The notes under the pieces were generated by a model that was not told where the DNA came from, made no database searches, and was given only the letters and a program-made list of their open reading frames with translations. Both the position numbers and the translations under genes were made by a program. From Amoebophrya sp. A120 (lineage: Eukaryota; Sar; Dinophyceae; Syndiniales; Amoebophryaceae), in contig CAJINV010000004.1 of assembly GCA_905178155.1 (NCBI GenBank), positions 2,122,391-2,186,390 of the forward strand: a stretch of DNA of 64,000 bases, written 5' to 3'. Shown here one piece after another: positions 1 through 10,309 of the stretch; position 1 is the first letter of the stretch; each line of letters starts with the position of its first letter.

Positions 1-518
1 GGAAAAGTACTTAACTCCGGCTGTTCTTCCCCAGTCACGGAACTGGCAGTGTAAGTAGTACTAAAAAATCAGCGTGACTTTTTTATGCAAAAATCAATCT
101 CGGACGTCGCCGACGTAGTAGTCACGCACGAAAATTTCGCCAAACTGAGCAGATGTGGAATCTACCAGTGCAGGAGTTTCGGAAGTAGATGATGAATGTG
201 CTTGCAGAAGATGAGTACGCAAGCAAAAATCGCGTCCTGGGGAAGAAGTCCTGGAGTCTCTATTCTTGCACGGGATACATGTCGGTCCTTGCTTTTTTGC
301 ACCTTCGCTTCTTGACGCCTGATTCATCGATATTGTGGTCAAAATATTAAATTTTCTGATTGAATATTCCACACACCTCCGTTCTTGCGTGTCGTGTGCT
401 TGCAGGCAAAAATGCAAGTGCCGGCGCTCTTGCAGGAGGAGCTCTACTTGCGCTACTAATTTTCTCTCTTCGAGGGGGAACAAGAACAAACAGAACGGGT
501 AAAATAAAAAGTACAGAA

Positions 519-525
519 CTTTATT
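519..525 (-). promoter_or_regulatory. Candidate poly(A) signal AATAAAG
   Basis: The heptamer lies directly after the TAG stop of the 526-1950 gene. The same heptamer overlaps or closely follows the stops of two other introner-bearing genes in the window. Confidence 0.4.
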
Positions 526-1950
526 CTACCGCTGCCAGTCCTCCCTGTGCGATTGCGCCGCGCGGGCCTTTTCGTGCGCGACCTGAAACCGCTCCTGGAA
601 CTTGCGCAGACGTATTACAGTGAAAAATGCCCCCACCCCCACAGTTGTAAGAATTTGTCATGCTAAGTTTCCAGATGAAAACTTTTTGTCATGCATGAAA
701 GAAGTATGAATCTTTCTGATGCAGAGTAAAGTCGTATATCGCATCGCTTGCATGACAAGCGCCGCTCTTGCTGGGATCTTTTGCAATACAAATTTTTGCT
801 ATTCACGATTGGAAATCTGTGATGCTGCTAGGTGCAAGAGGGCGAATGTTTCTTTTGGAAAGGTTTGCAATACAAATGCTCCCAAGTTCGGGGGTGGGGG
901 CATTTTTTATTGTAATAAGACGCTTGAAGAGTTCGTAGACCGCCTCAAAGTCCTCCAACAGGTCCAGCACCGTGTCCTTGTGCGGACGGCTGCCTTTCTA
1001 TGAGAGTGCACAACTCCCCCTCCCCCTCATCTGTCATGCAAAATACCCAATCCACCCTCTACCTCTTGGCACTGTTTGCATGACAAGCTCTGGTAGCCCA
1101 AATAGCACTACACTCCAGTGCAAATTTGTCATGCAAAACCGGCATTCTTGCTGATGGCCGCTTGTAATGCCGTTTACACTACACAAACGAGGGGGAGGGG
1201 GGGTTGTGCACTGTCATACTTTCGGCATGTGCTTGTAGCCCTTTTCGATCATGGTTCGGGTGACGCCGTTCTCCGTGTCTAGCAGCATATCCTGTGTTAA
1301 AACGTCTCCACCCGCCCAGAGCTGTCATGCAAATCTGCATGCCAAAAAAAATTCTCAAGCGGAGCCCCGTGAGACGCATTTCCTCGTCGTTTTTTGGAAT
1401 TTGTGATGCTCGAATCAGCATGATGTGCTAGATCTGTGATGCTGCTGAACTACCTATAGTATAGGTATAATTATACAATACGAAGACAATAAATTTGTCA
1501 CGCGAACCAACCAAAGCAGGCTGATTTGTCTAGCAGATTTCCCATCAACATCTTGACTCTGGTGTGAGGACGTTTTTACTCAGGATACAGCATCGCACGA
1601 ATCTCCTCCTCCGTCTTGGAGCTCGAAAACGGCGTCAGCAGCACCGGCATCAGGTTTCGTTTCAGCAGTTTTTCGCACAGCTCGCCCGTCTTCGTTCTGA
1701 AGTCGTTGGTCACCGCTACCAGCTGGGGCAGGAATTCCTGCGACGTCGATGCCGCTTTGTCTTCGGCGTCCAAGGCCTCGACACTGCGAGCCGCGGAGGA
1801 GAGTTCCGCCTCCTTGGCCTTCGCGAACTCAGCCACGTCGTCCGCATCGTCTACGGACTTGAAGGCTTCCAACTTTTCCACAATTTGCCGCAAGCTCTGC
1901 AGGTCCGCGCCGGCCTTCCGGGCGTTCGTAACCGTTGGAAGTAGGGACAT
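526..1950 (-). CDS. Small helical protein of unknown function, four exons split by three introners
   Basis: The start ATG is at 1950; the frame stays open some 25 codons upstream, so an earlier start or 5' exon is possible. Exon 1 (1950 to about 1588) encodes a Glu/Ala/Lys-rich helical stretch containing ELCEKLLKRN. Three introners interrupt the gene at 1288-1587, 999-1218 and 613-917. Removing each with one copy of its duplication joins IRAML to LDTENG, HMPK to GSRPHKD and YELFK to RLRKFQ, and the frame runs to HREDWQR and a TAG at 526-528. The spliced product is about 194 residues, soluble, with a predicted coiled coil near its C-terminus. An AATAAAG motif touches the stop on the 3' side. 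I do not recognise the family. The gene model is well supported because three independent excisions all keep frame. Confidence 0.7.
613..917. mobile_element. Introner, family C
   Basis: Ends read TATTACA...GTAATA with C-tract and G-tract subterminal arms. Duplication CGTCT (gene strand) on both sides. Removal joins YELFK to RLRKF. Confidence 0.8.
999..1218. mobile_element. Introner, family B
   Basis: Ends TATGACAGTGCACAAC and its inverted partner, next to CCCCTCCCCC arms. Duplication GAAAG on both sides. Removal joins KHMPK to GSRPH. Confidence 0.8.
1288..1587. mobile_element. Introner, family D
   Basis: Ends TATCCTGAGTAAAAACGTCC and inverted partner. Duplication TGCTG on both sides. Removal joins EIRAM to LLDTEN. 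Splicing at the internal GT or GA dinucleotides would not give this frame. Confidence 0.85.
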
Positions 1951-2745
1951 AAAGACTTCTCGGTTCTTGTCGGTTAGTTTACCTAGTACTATAGCGGTTG
2001 TTTTTTCTCTTACCTCTGCTTGAACTACGCCTACCTATCATCGTATGGCATTATTTCGCTCGAATATCAAAAACAAAGCATCTGTGCGCGGCACTTAATA
2101 CAGGAGCACACTTATGTTCCCAGCACCCGCCGAATAGGTACAAACGGCAAGAGTCAAATCGGCGACAATTTTGGTGCGAATATCCTCCACTCTCACCCTC
2201 CACTCTCACCTGTTGAAAATCCGAAAAGCCTCGGTCCCGAGTAATCATATAATTGTGTACGCACTCACCGGCCGGTGATCGACGTATCATGGCAGCTCCT
2301 AGAGCCAGAGAAGTACATATCAGTACTGACCTTTTTCTCAACGAGACCAAAAATCGATTCTCACACCTTACCCTAAAAATCGATTGCAGCCCTTACCCCG
2401 AATTACAACACGACGCGGGTTTTATTTTCGCAAACCCAATAAACTATCCCGTATGGAATAGCAACAAACAAAGTGTCCTGTGCTGCCGCCAGAAATAACC
2501 TACGGCTGGAGAGAAGCCGAGGAGAAGGAAAGCGTTAATCCTTATGGGATTGTTGAACCAAGTCGGTACTTTCGTTTGTTTAGAGCGCCAACTTTTGGCA
2601 CGACATAGGTCGTACGTAGTACCCAGATGCATGGTGCCCCAAAAGGATCATGGTCGAGGTTCGCAGACTGAATTGGAGTCGCTCATTTGTAAATTTGTTT
2701 TCATTGCTCACCTTGCGCCAGTACCCGAGAGCATTTTCTATTACT
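1951..2745. other. Intergenic, nothing recognised
   Basis: AT-richer sequence between two minus-strand genes. It has short open frames only and no introner ends. It should hold the upstream region of the 526-1950 gene and the 3' end of the next gene. Confidence 0.5.
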
Positions 2746-5143
2746 TTAGCTACGCACCACTACAACTAACAGAACGTAAAGAATCCCGATACCGACCGCG
2801 GTGCCGGAAGTCGTCAACCCGAAGTATGGAGACCGCAGCTGCGAAATGGATCTCAGGCAAATTGGCATGGCAAATGTTCTTGCGTGCCCTGCCTGGGAGC
2901 ACAGAAGTTCTTTTTTCGCCGCGTGTAGTAAACTGCGTAGTTGCACTGTTAGGATAGAAAAACTGCCTATCAGTCAAGTCGAGATACCGGTCTACAGTTT
3001 TCTCCACATGCATCGTATGAAGTAGCCGTTTATGCAAAACAAGGCACCGCATCGTGCTCGTCGGCTCCCCTTTGAGCATTGCCATCAGGTCTTGAGATCA
3101 TTCCCACCGCTGCGCATGCCGTACAGATGCTGCCGACGCCGGTGTCGCTGTTGACCCGACCGGTATCGGATCGGAGGATCCAACAGCTTCAACGGCGACC
3201 GTGATATTGATAATCCCGGCTGCGGAAATCGTCTGTGCCACCGCCGCTCCCAGTGTGGCGGTCAGGCCCGTGGCGGGGTCGGTTACGGCTGCCTTGGCCT
3301 CCTTCATCCGCTCCATCACGGCAGCCACGTCGACCAGACTGGTGGGTTGCGCCGTCAGCTTCACCAGGCACTTATGCATTGCCAATAACTCCGGGGCTGG
3401 AATAAACTTGTGATGCTACTACCGTGTGGAAGATGGACGCATTCTTTATTCCGATTACAGGTAAATAAAACAGGCGTGACGTCTTCCCAACCCGCGTCGC
3501 TTCATTCGCAGTCCGCGTCGTGAGAAACTGCGTGCTTGTCTGACAAAAGAGGCTGGACATGCTGGTCACGCAATACAGATTGGTCACAAGAACGTCAGTA
3601 GACCAACCTTCGTACTACAAATTCGCACTTTCCAAACCCAGATCGATATTTGCATTTGATAGTACTCCACCTTGGCCGTGGTATGGGCGCTAAGCTCTCG
3701 ACGGCGGGGCACTATGTCCCTTACTGGCGTGAGCGCAATGGTGCCAAAGCCCGTCGGACCGCCCAGCCACTGCACCTGTGCCGCCCACCGGTATTTGTTA
3801 TCTGTCGCTGCCCCTTCGGCCGCCTCACACGCGGTGCCGGTCGCGAAGGGCTTGTTCCCGGTAGAGCCAGACACCGTGGCGCAGTACGTCTTTCCGGTCG
3901 CCTTGTTGGCCTCCACTTTGAGCCGGTGCATCGCCGAGGGCATGGTGGGACTGTATCGAGTGCAACTTCTTATGTCTGGTGTTCTGGGAAAGTGGAGCCT
4001 GTCATGCTTCTCCTGTGACACTTCTCTATAGAATAATATGTAAAATCTGTGCTGTTGCACTACCGGCTGTAGGTACAAGAAGCGCACCGTCTCGCGCCAG
4101 CACATTGAAGTCCGCGATTTGTCACGCTCACTCGGCAGAAGGAGGCGTTCTTAACACTTTTCATGCGTGACTGTCATCACAATGGTAAGTAGCATCCCGG
4201 CCTCATGCAGCACAAATTCACAGATCCAGACTCATTCACGAAATGCCATAGGACCATGCTGAAGGCCATTCGCAGGCTGGTGTCGAAGAAGACCGGCGGC
4301 TGTGTGGTCAGCGCCGTCGAACTGGAAAGGTTCCCGTATCGAAAGGAAAAACCCCCCGTCCCCGTATCGAAAACGACGCCCGTGATGCTGGATTTGAGTA
4401 CACAAATCGACTTGTATTGCTAGAAGGCCAAGCGACGGAATTGTTGCCTGAATTGGAGGAAACTTCTCATGCTGTTACCCACTTTCAGCTGCCTCCTGTC
4501 ATTCTGAAGACGCAAGGTCTTCGCACGCCAGCCAGCACTACAGTCCGCATCTTTTGGCTTCGAGCATGATTTGTGGTCACAAATCATGCTACACAAATCC
4601 CCATTTTGATATGGGGAGGCGGGGCTTTTTCATTCTGATATGCCGGATGCATTGCTCGTCAGCCACCGTAGTTCCAGGACATCCTCATCCTGATCGCGCG
4701 GTGAGGAAAATGAAAATGCACTGCAAACACCTCATTCGACCATTCGGGTTTAATGATAAGTAATACGTGGCACAAAAAACTGCATCGCGCAGAACTACAG
4801 CCCTACCTACCAGAGCGCAACGGCAACCGCAAATAAGTGGAAAGGCGTCTGTGGAATTTCCAGGAAGTTGTTATAGTGAAGCGCAATTCCAAATGTTAAC
4901 AGAAAAGAGGTTATGAGGACATGCTCTACGTCGTTCACGAGCCCGTCGCTCACAAATCCATGTCCCATGTGGTGCTACCGTGTCTGCTGTGCATACTAAA
5001 TCGAGGACACCATTATCCCGGGTCGCGTCTGTCAACGGTAGTAACTCATCGCCATCGTCGTTGGCAGCATTTACCGGCGAGAGTAAGCACCATACCCTTA
5101 AAACAAGCACACGCGTAACAAAAATCGTCCGAGAGAGCGTCAT
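2746..5143 (-). CDS. Secreted membrane-anchored protein, paralogue of the 6957-9201 gene
   Basis: Likely first exon from ATG 5143 encodes a signal peptide (FVTRVLVLRVWCLLSP, then VNAANDDG). Its link to exon 2 is not resolved. Exon 2 carries QDEDVLELRWLTSNASG and continues, after a family F introner, into NLSSTALTTQPPVFF. A family A introner separates AFSMV from PTMPSAMHRLK, and another separates AKVEY from LVKLTAQP. The domain in between has two conserved cysteines (KTYCATVSG and GTACEAAEG). The last intron, 2839-3124, is an ordinary GT-AG intron. It joins ASAAS to LRSPYFG and a C-terminal membrane segment (GIGILYVLLVVVV). Without it the frame would stop at 3098 with no anchor. The exon order and motifs match the neighbouring paralogue. 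Function unknown; probably a surface protein. Confidence 0.6.
2839..3124 (-). other. Conventional GT-AG intron
   Basis: Donor GTACGG after codon TCT and acceptor TTTCGCAG, phase 0. It joins a Ser/Ala-rich linker to a C-terminal transmembrane exon. It lacks introner terminal repeats and a flanking duplication, so both intron types occur in one gene. Confidence 0.5.
3373..3661. mobile_element. Introner, family A
   Basis: Ends TATCAAATGCAAATAT and TATGCATTGCC. Duplication AGTAC/AGTGC (4 of 5). Removal joins AKVEY to LVKLT. The paralogue at 6957-9201 has uninterrupted coding sequence here. Confidence 0.75.
3954..4250. mobile_element. Introner, family A, degenerate ends
   Basis: Left end TATGGCATTTCGTGAATGAG is a decayed family A end. 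The flanks share only part of the duplication (GTCC). Removal joins AFSMV to PTMPS in frame. The site matches the position of the 8009-8339 element in the paralogue. Confidence 0.65.
4337..4640. mobile_element. Introner, family F
   Basis: Ends TATCGAAAGGAAAAA and the inverted partner, with a second copy of a TATCGAAA/GATATGGGG arm inside. Duplication CGGCA/CGGGA (4 of 5). Removal joins SNASG to NLSST. Confidence 0.7.
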
Positions 5144-6956
5144 TTGTTTTCATCGTAGTACTAACGATGCGGATGCATCACTCTGACATAGTTGCAGTAC
5201 TTAACGGCTGCAAGGTCGGGGCTAAGCCTAGACAGGATCTAGGTGTTCTCTTACTTAGTTGCGCTTACTTAGCGAAAATTGAGCTGATCCTTTTTCACGA
5301 GGACGAGCGACTCCTCTGCATTGATCTGCGTCGACATTGATCTGCGACTCTTCCTACTTCCCCTGAACAACAATGCCAGTTCTACTTCACTAGGCCATAC
5401 AAGATCATCCTGCAGATCTTATTTGCAACTGATCGTAAAAAGTGGATGTCGAAGTCAGACGGAAAAAACCTTCCAAAGATGGAAAAAAAAACACCTGATC
5501 CGGGGTGAGAAAAGCCGTTGTCTAGTATATAGGCTGACCAGCTGAACGCACGAGCGCTGCGCAGCGCGGGTAGTAGAACAACCATTCACTTTCGCTGAGA
5601 CAAGACACATGGTCATGCTTAGACACACCCGACCACTGAGCGTCGTGGAAAATTTGTTTTTTAGCTTAGCAAGAAGCGACTCTGAAAGGGAAACTAGTTT
5701 TCAACCAAAGTAGTCACTTTTGCAACAAGATTCTTCAGCGCGCGGGGATGTGCGCCGGCAACGCTGGAAAAAGATTCTGAGTGCTTTCTTCCGACACTGA
5801 TACTTCTCTTCTGCGCTCGATACTTGGACTTCTGTCGTCAGGCAGGAAGTACAGAAAGGTGAAAAACCTTGGAAAAGCTGCAGCATCTCAGATTTGCTAC
5901 TAAACTCCGCGAGAACTCGCTGCGAGATCTAGCCTGTAGAAAAGCAGAAGGATGTCAGAACCACGACGGCGAGCGCTTCGAGCAAATTTTCGGATATAGC
6001 AAAAAACTATGCGAAAACTCTTACGAAATGCTGGAGTTTGTGCTGCATATGTGAAGAATATTAGACAAACAACGGACAAGTGTGCGGAAAATGACATCTA
6101 CGTTCTACGGTGTACTAGAATCGGCGCACATGAGTGCAGCTGCGGGTCAAATAGAAAACAACCTTCGAAAATCGACCGAGCCCGTGGAGGGCCATAGAAG
6201 CGGAGCCGTACGTGAACGCTGAAAAGGGCACGGATATTGTCTACATCGGAGGACAATCACGTGCGCAGTAAAAATTGCATATTGCTTCCTGCTAGCGGTA
6301 GTGAAACAGAAATACAATCGTGAAACAGATGTGTTGAGCACGTAGAATAAACTGCATCTACCTGTAGACATATTTTTGCTACGGTTTCAACAGTTTTGCC
6401 AACAGATGTGTTTTCGGAAAGATCTGCCGTCAGTAATAATCGAGCATCACTGCAACGATGACAAGGAAGTTGTGTTGCGGCAGAGATGATACAATTATAA
6501 TTTAGGTAGCTAGCATAAAGAAGTTGCCTGTCGCAAGGACAACGGACATTACTGCTCAAGCGTCATGCAGGCTTCTCCACGATGGTCGTTTTTTTTTTCG
6601 AAGGAGTATAAAAATGCTGAAACATGGGTTGTTCCGTAGGGCGACGCAGATTCTGTATCACAAAATGCTGCGTCGCGTCTACACGACGAACCGGTGAGAG
6701 TGGTAATCGAATAGAAAAAATTGGGAAAATCTGAATGTTCAAGTATCTGAAATAGTCTGATTCGCATTGCAATCGCAGTCTGGTACGTAACTATAGCCCT
6801 GTTTTTCTTGCTGTGTCGCAGTTGTAAATCCATTTTCTTATTCTGAACGAAGACTATCGCGTACTAGGTCGTTGTACCCTTCCGGCTTTACTTACTTTCT
6901 GTTCCGCACGCAATAGCCTCTTCGTTCTTTTCTCCAAGACACTTGTCGATCACGCT
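5144..6956. other. Intergenic, nothing recognised
   Basis: About 1.8 kb of AT-rich sequence with only short, uncorrelated open frames on both strands. No introner ends and no homology that I recognise. Confidence 0.5.
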
Positions 6957-9201
6957 TAGAACATGACCAGGGACGCAACCACCGCGAAGGCTATCCAATG
7001 TAAAAATGTCCCCAACCTATAGCGGTAATGCAAATCCGCATGCTGAAAATGAAAACGCTTCTCATGCGGAGCCTCAAGAGTATGCTGCTAGTCGCGTTTC
7101 GGAATTTGCGAACGATGCGCAAATAATCAGCAGAATGCGCTATGCCTGTCATGCTGCTGAACGGAGTGACCAAAGCAGCAGATTTTCCATCTTGTCTAGC
7201 CGATTTTCCATCTTGACTACGGGGCGGTGGGGACGTTTTTACACAGGATAAAGGCAGCGGCGACGCCGGTGGCCAGGCCGGTGGCGGACGACGCGGCGGT
7301 GGCGGACGGGAGACCGGTGACCGCGGCGACAGAGGCGTATGCATTGCAAATAGGTCTGCATCTGGAAAAGGGCAGACGTTTGCCATACACCTTTTCGATG
7401 GCCCGCGATGTCTGTGATGTATTATTCCGCCCTGCGCGTAGCAAAAACTAGGCCATTCTCACTGCTCAGGCAATTACAATTTTTTTTTTTGAAATTGCAG
7501 CATCACAACTCCCACTCTTCCACAGTGCGACAGACATATTTGCACTGGATACGACAGTGGGCGCGTTGATGGTGTAGTTCCCCGGCAAAGTGGCGAGTTC
7601 GGTCGCAACCTTGGACGAAACCGCAGTGGCGAGGTTAGAGTTGACGTTCGCAGTGGCGGTTGCCATGATGGCCGCCGAGGCCGTCTGGTCCGCGGCATCG
7701 ACCGGCTTCGCCGTGAGTGCCATGCTGTACGACACCCCCTTGGCAGCAACGTGGGACGCCAAACGACGCGGGATCAGGTCGGCGGCCCCAGACGCGGTTC
7801 CCGCAGAGAAGTCGGAACCCCAGGTGACGGAACCGCCCCAGTACACATCAGCGGTGGTCGCGCCCTCGGCGGCGGCGCACACGGTGGTCGTAATGAATGG
7901 CAACCCAGTTCCGGACATGCTATCGCAATAGGCCAATCCCGTACCCTTGTTGGTGGCGGTCTGCAGATTGCTGATGTCAGCCGCGGCGGTGGGGATGCTG
8001 GGGAGCATTATCAAAACGAAAAGCGCCCCGTGGTCCCCCAGGAGGGTGAGATACATTCCTGATTCACACTGATTTTCGCATGCAAAACTTTTCTCTCGCA
8101 TGAGAAAAAACTGTCCTTCATGTGGTCTTCGTCCAGATTTGAACAATTCTGCCTTTCATTCTCGAGAGCGGCAGCTTGTACAGTCCTCTTTGCAACACAA
8201 ACCTTTGTCTGGAATAGAATACTAAGTACCATGCAAGGTGGACAGTGCTTCTTTTCACTCGAAGCAAGTTTAGTATTTGCATCACAAAGAAAACTTCTCC
8301 TTCCTGGGGTGGGTGCAAGAACTCTTTTCAATGGGATAGAGGTGAACCCAACGGTGCTGGTCAAAACGATCGGGGGCAGGGTGACCGTATCGGTTGAGGT
8401 GGTGGTGTTGGTGTTGTTGGTCGACGTGGTGGTGCCTTGGGTCGTGGTGTTGCTGGTGTTTGACGTCGTATGCATTGCAAATATCGCGCTGGGTCGGGAA
8501 CGAAAACGTAATGATAATATATTTATGATGTTGTTTGTCCCTGCTCCACTTCGTACAATAGTTGCAGTAAGACATCACTGACGCAGGAATTATTCGCATG
8601 AAAAACTGCGCATCGGCATATGAGTCAAGCCAGGAAACAAACCTCGGCGCAGCGATCCAACCCCAATCGTGAAGAAGATGTGCATCCCTCTAGAACAAAG
8701 TCTGACACTCTTCTAGCGGTAAGAACCCAGAGACATTTGCATTTCGTACGTCAGCTGGCGCAACCATGCCATGTCATCGTCGGCGAAGGAGTATGGCGGG
8801 AAAAAAGTTTTAGTTTCGAATGCCAATCACAATCCGACCTCGGTGTGCTCGAACTACAGTACTAAGTGCTTTTTCTTTTCGCGCAAAAACAGCGCGATAG
8901 ATCCAATACTTCTGCCTCTTTTTCGGAGGTGTCTGTATTTGAAACCTACTCATGGCAAAAAATACATGCCGAAGCACTGGAAAATCATGGATGAAATCGT
9001 GTTTTCTCACTGACGTTCGTATCGCATTTCGCAAAATGAAAAACTGCGAAACCACATAACAACAACTGCATGAACATGGTATAATTGGTCCCCCGCAGCG
9101 AAGCGGATTGTGATCAATCGAACTGAAAACAAGTGAAAAACATTGGGTACCTCACCACGGACAGCGACGGCCGCGGCGGCGGCAAGGGCGAAAGTCTTCA
9201 T
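6957..9201 (-). CDS. Secreted membrane-anchored protein with Thr-rich stalk, paralogue of the 2746-5143 gene
   Basis: Exon 1 (ATG at 9201) is a signal peptide, KTFALAAAAAVAVRG, followed by a GTGAGG donor. The next exon carries FADDDMAWLRQLT, which resumes after an introner as a Ser/Thr/Asn-rich stretch (8345-8463) typical of an O-glycosylated stalk. After the 8009-8339 element come PSIPTAAADISNLQ and a domain with two cysteines (LAYCDSMSG and TTVCAAAEG). After 7333-7551 comes TGLPSATAASSATG, and after 6992-7250 a hydrophobic tail AVVASLVMF with TAA at 6957-6959. This gives an N-terminal export signal and a C-terminal GPI-type or membrane tail. The order of motifs matches the gene at 2746-5143, so the two arose by duplication. 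The splice joining exons 1 and 2 is not certain. Function unknown. Confidence 0.65.
6992..7250. mobile_element. Introner, family D
   Basis: Ends TATCCTGTGTAAAAACG and inverted partner TTTTTACATTGGATA. Duplication GCCTT on both sides. Removal joins VAAAF to AVVAS, completing the C-terminal hydrophobic tail. Confidence 0.8.
7333..7551. mobile_element. Introner, family A
   Basis: Ends TATCCAGTGCAAATATGTC and GCAATGCATA. A 6-bp duplication CTGTCG is present, with 5 extra bases between the usual end and the second copy. Removal joins INAPTV to AAVTG. Confidence 0.65.
8009..8339. mobile_element. Introner-like element, family unclear (E-like)
   Basis: Ends TATCCCATTGAAAAGAG and TATCAAAACGAAAAGCG. 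No good duplication. Removal joins VGFTS to PSIPTAA, matching the paralogue's junction. Confidence 0.55.
8469..8748. mobile_element. Introner, family A
   Basis: Ends TACGAAATGCAAATGTCTC and TATGCATTGCAAATATCGC. Duplication TGACG/CGACG (4 of 5). Removal joins WLRQLT to SNTSN. Confidence 0.75.
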
Positions 9202-10309
9202 TTTTGTTTTGCGGCAGCAAGAAATCTACTATACTTCTCGTTCAGATACTTCAGTTCCCTAGAATCAGATTGGATGTATCTGGATATTGGAGGACCTTCC
9301 TGGTGACTTGCTTATTATGCCTTGCATACGACTCTATACTGCGACCCTGTTGCGCCAGCTATAGGGGCTATACGTACTTAGTACTTCTTGTGGTTGACAA
9401 ATGTGTTGGTTTCGTTGAGTTTCACAAGAGGCAGATGACGAAGATGCGAAAACAATTTCAGTGGATGATCCTGTTTGATATTGAAGGAGATGGACACTAC
9501 TAGTATCGGTGAAAACAGGTGGAAAAGTTCCAGGACTTGTGTTGACAGCGTACCAGGGGACTGTTTTTTCGTTGGGAATTGTAACTGGTGTGCAGTGCAA
9601 GAAGCGGGGGAGGGGACGCTATTGGTACTACTAGTGGGACGGGGTCTTCGGTTTTTCAATGTTCACACAGACTGGCAAAATGCAGTTGATAAATGTTTCG
9701 CTCTCTCTCTCTCACTATGAAACAACTTCTGTGTAGTACTGTATCCAGAAACAATACAAGCCTCGCTACAACAGACACTAAGGGGCTGGCTAATGTATTG
9801 GCAACAAAGACTACTTCAGCGGCGGAGGTATAATTCTTGTCTCGCTCAATAAAATACAGACGCTCATAGATCTACCGCAGACATCTGCAGCATCTGCGTG
9901 CACCAACAGTTTTTTTAGGCACAGCTGCAGTGCTGTCTTTATTCCTCGCATTCTGAACATTTTTCTCCGAAAAGGACACACAACGAGACGTCCGTCGCGA
10001 CCGGACCTCTAGCGAGGGGGCATAGCAAATGTACCGAATTGCAGTCGTTATGCCGCATCGCGGCTCCGACAGAAAGCGCCGTCGTGTTGCAGTCGCTTAG
10101 GTACAACTAAAAATCCACTGTATAACGAGGAAAAATCTTACTTGCATCTTCTGAAGATGCGAGCTCTACTGGCTCCAAACTAACTGGCTTTGGATGTCTA
10201 TGTCACGTCTACCTCTACAGTCTGAAAATAATACTGATTGGCTGGTCTTCAACATCCACTTGGGTTACAGATGTGTAGTAGAGCTTCAAATTGCACTTCC
10301 ACTTGCCAC
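9202..10309. other. Intergenic, nothing recognised
   Basis: About 1.1 kb with short open frames only. A short CT microsatellite lies near 9705. No introner ends. Confidence 0.5.

Noticed and set aside
1288-1587. GA-AG splice inside the family D inverted repeat
   Set aside because: It keeps frame here but leaves extra codons, and the same rule gives a stop codon at 19497-19765. Removal at the duplication works for both.
3098-3385. Stop at 3098 as the true end of the first secreted-protein gene
   Set aside because: It would give no membrane anchor, whereas the GT-AG intron 2839-3124 leads in frame to a C-terminal membrane segment like that of the paralogue.
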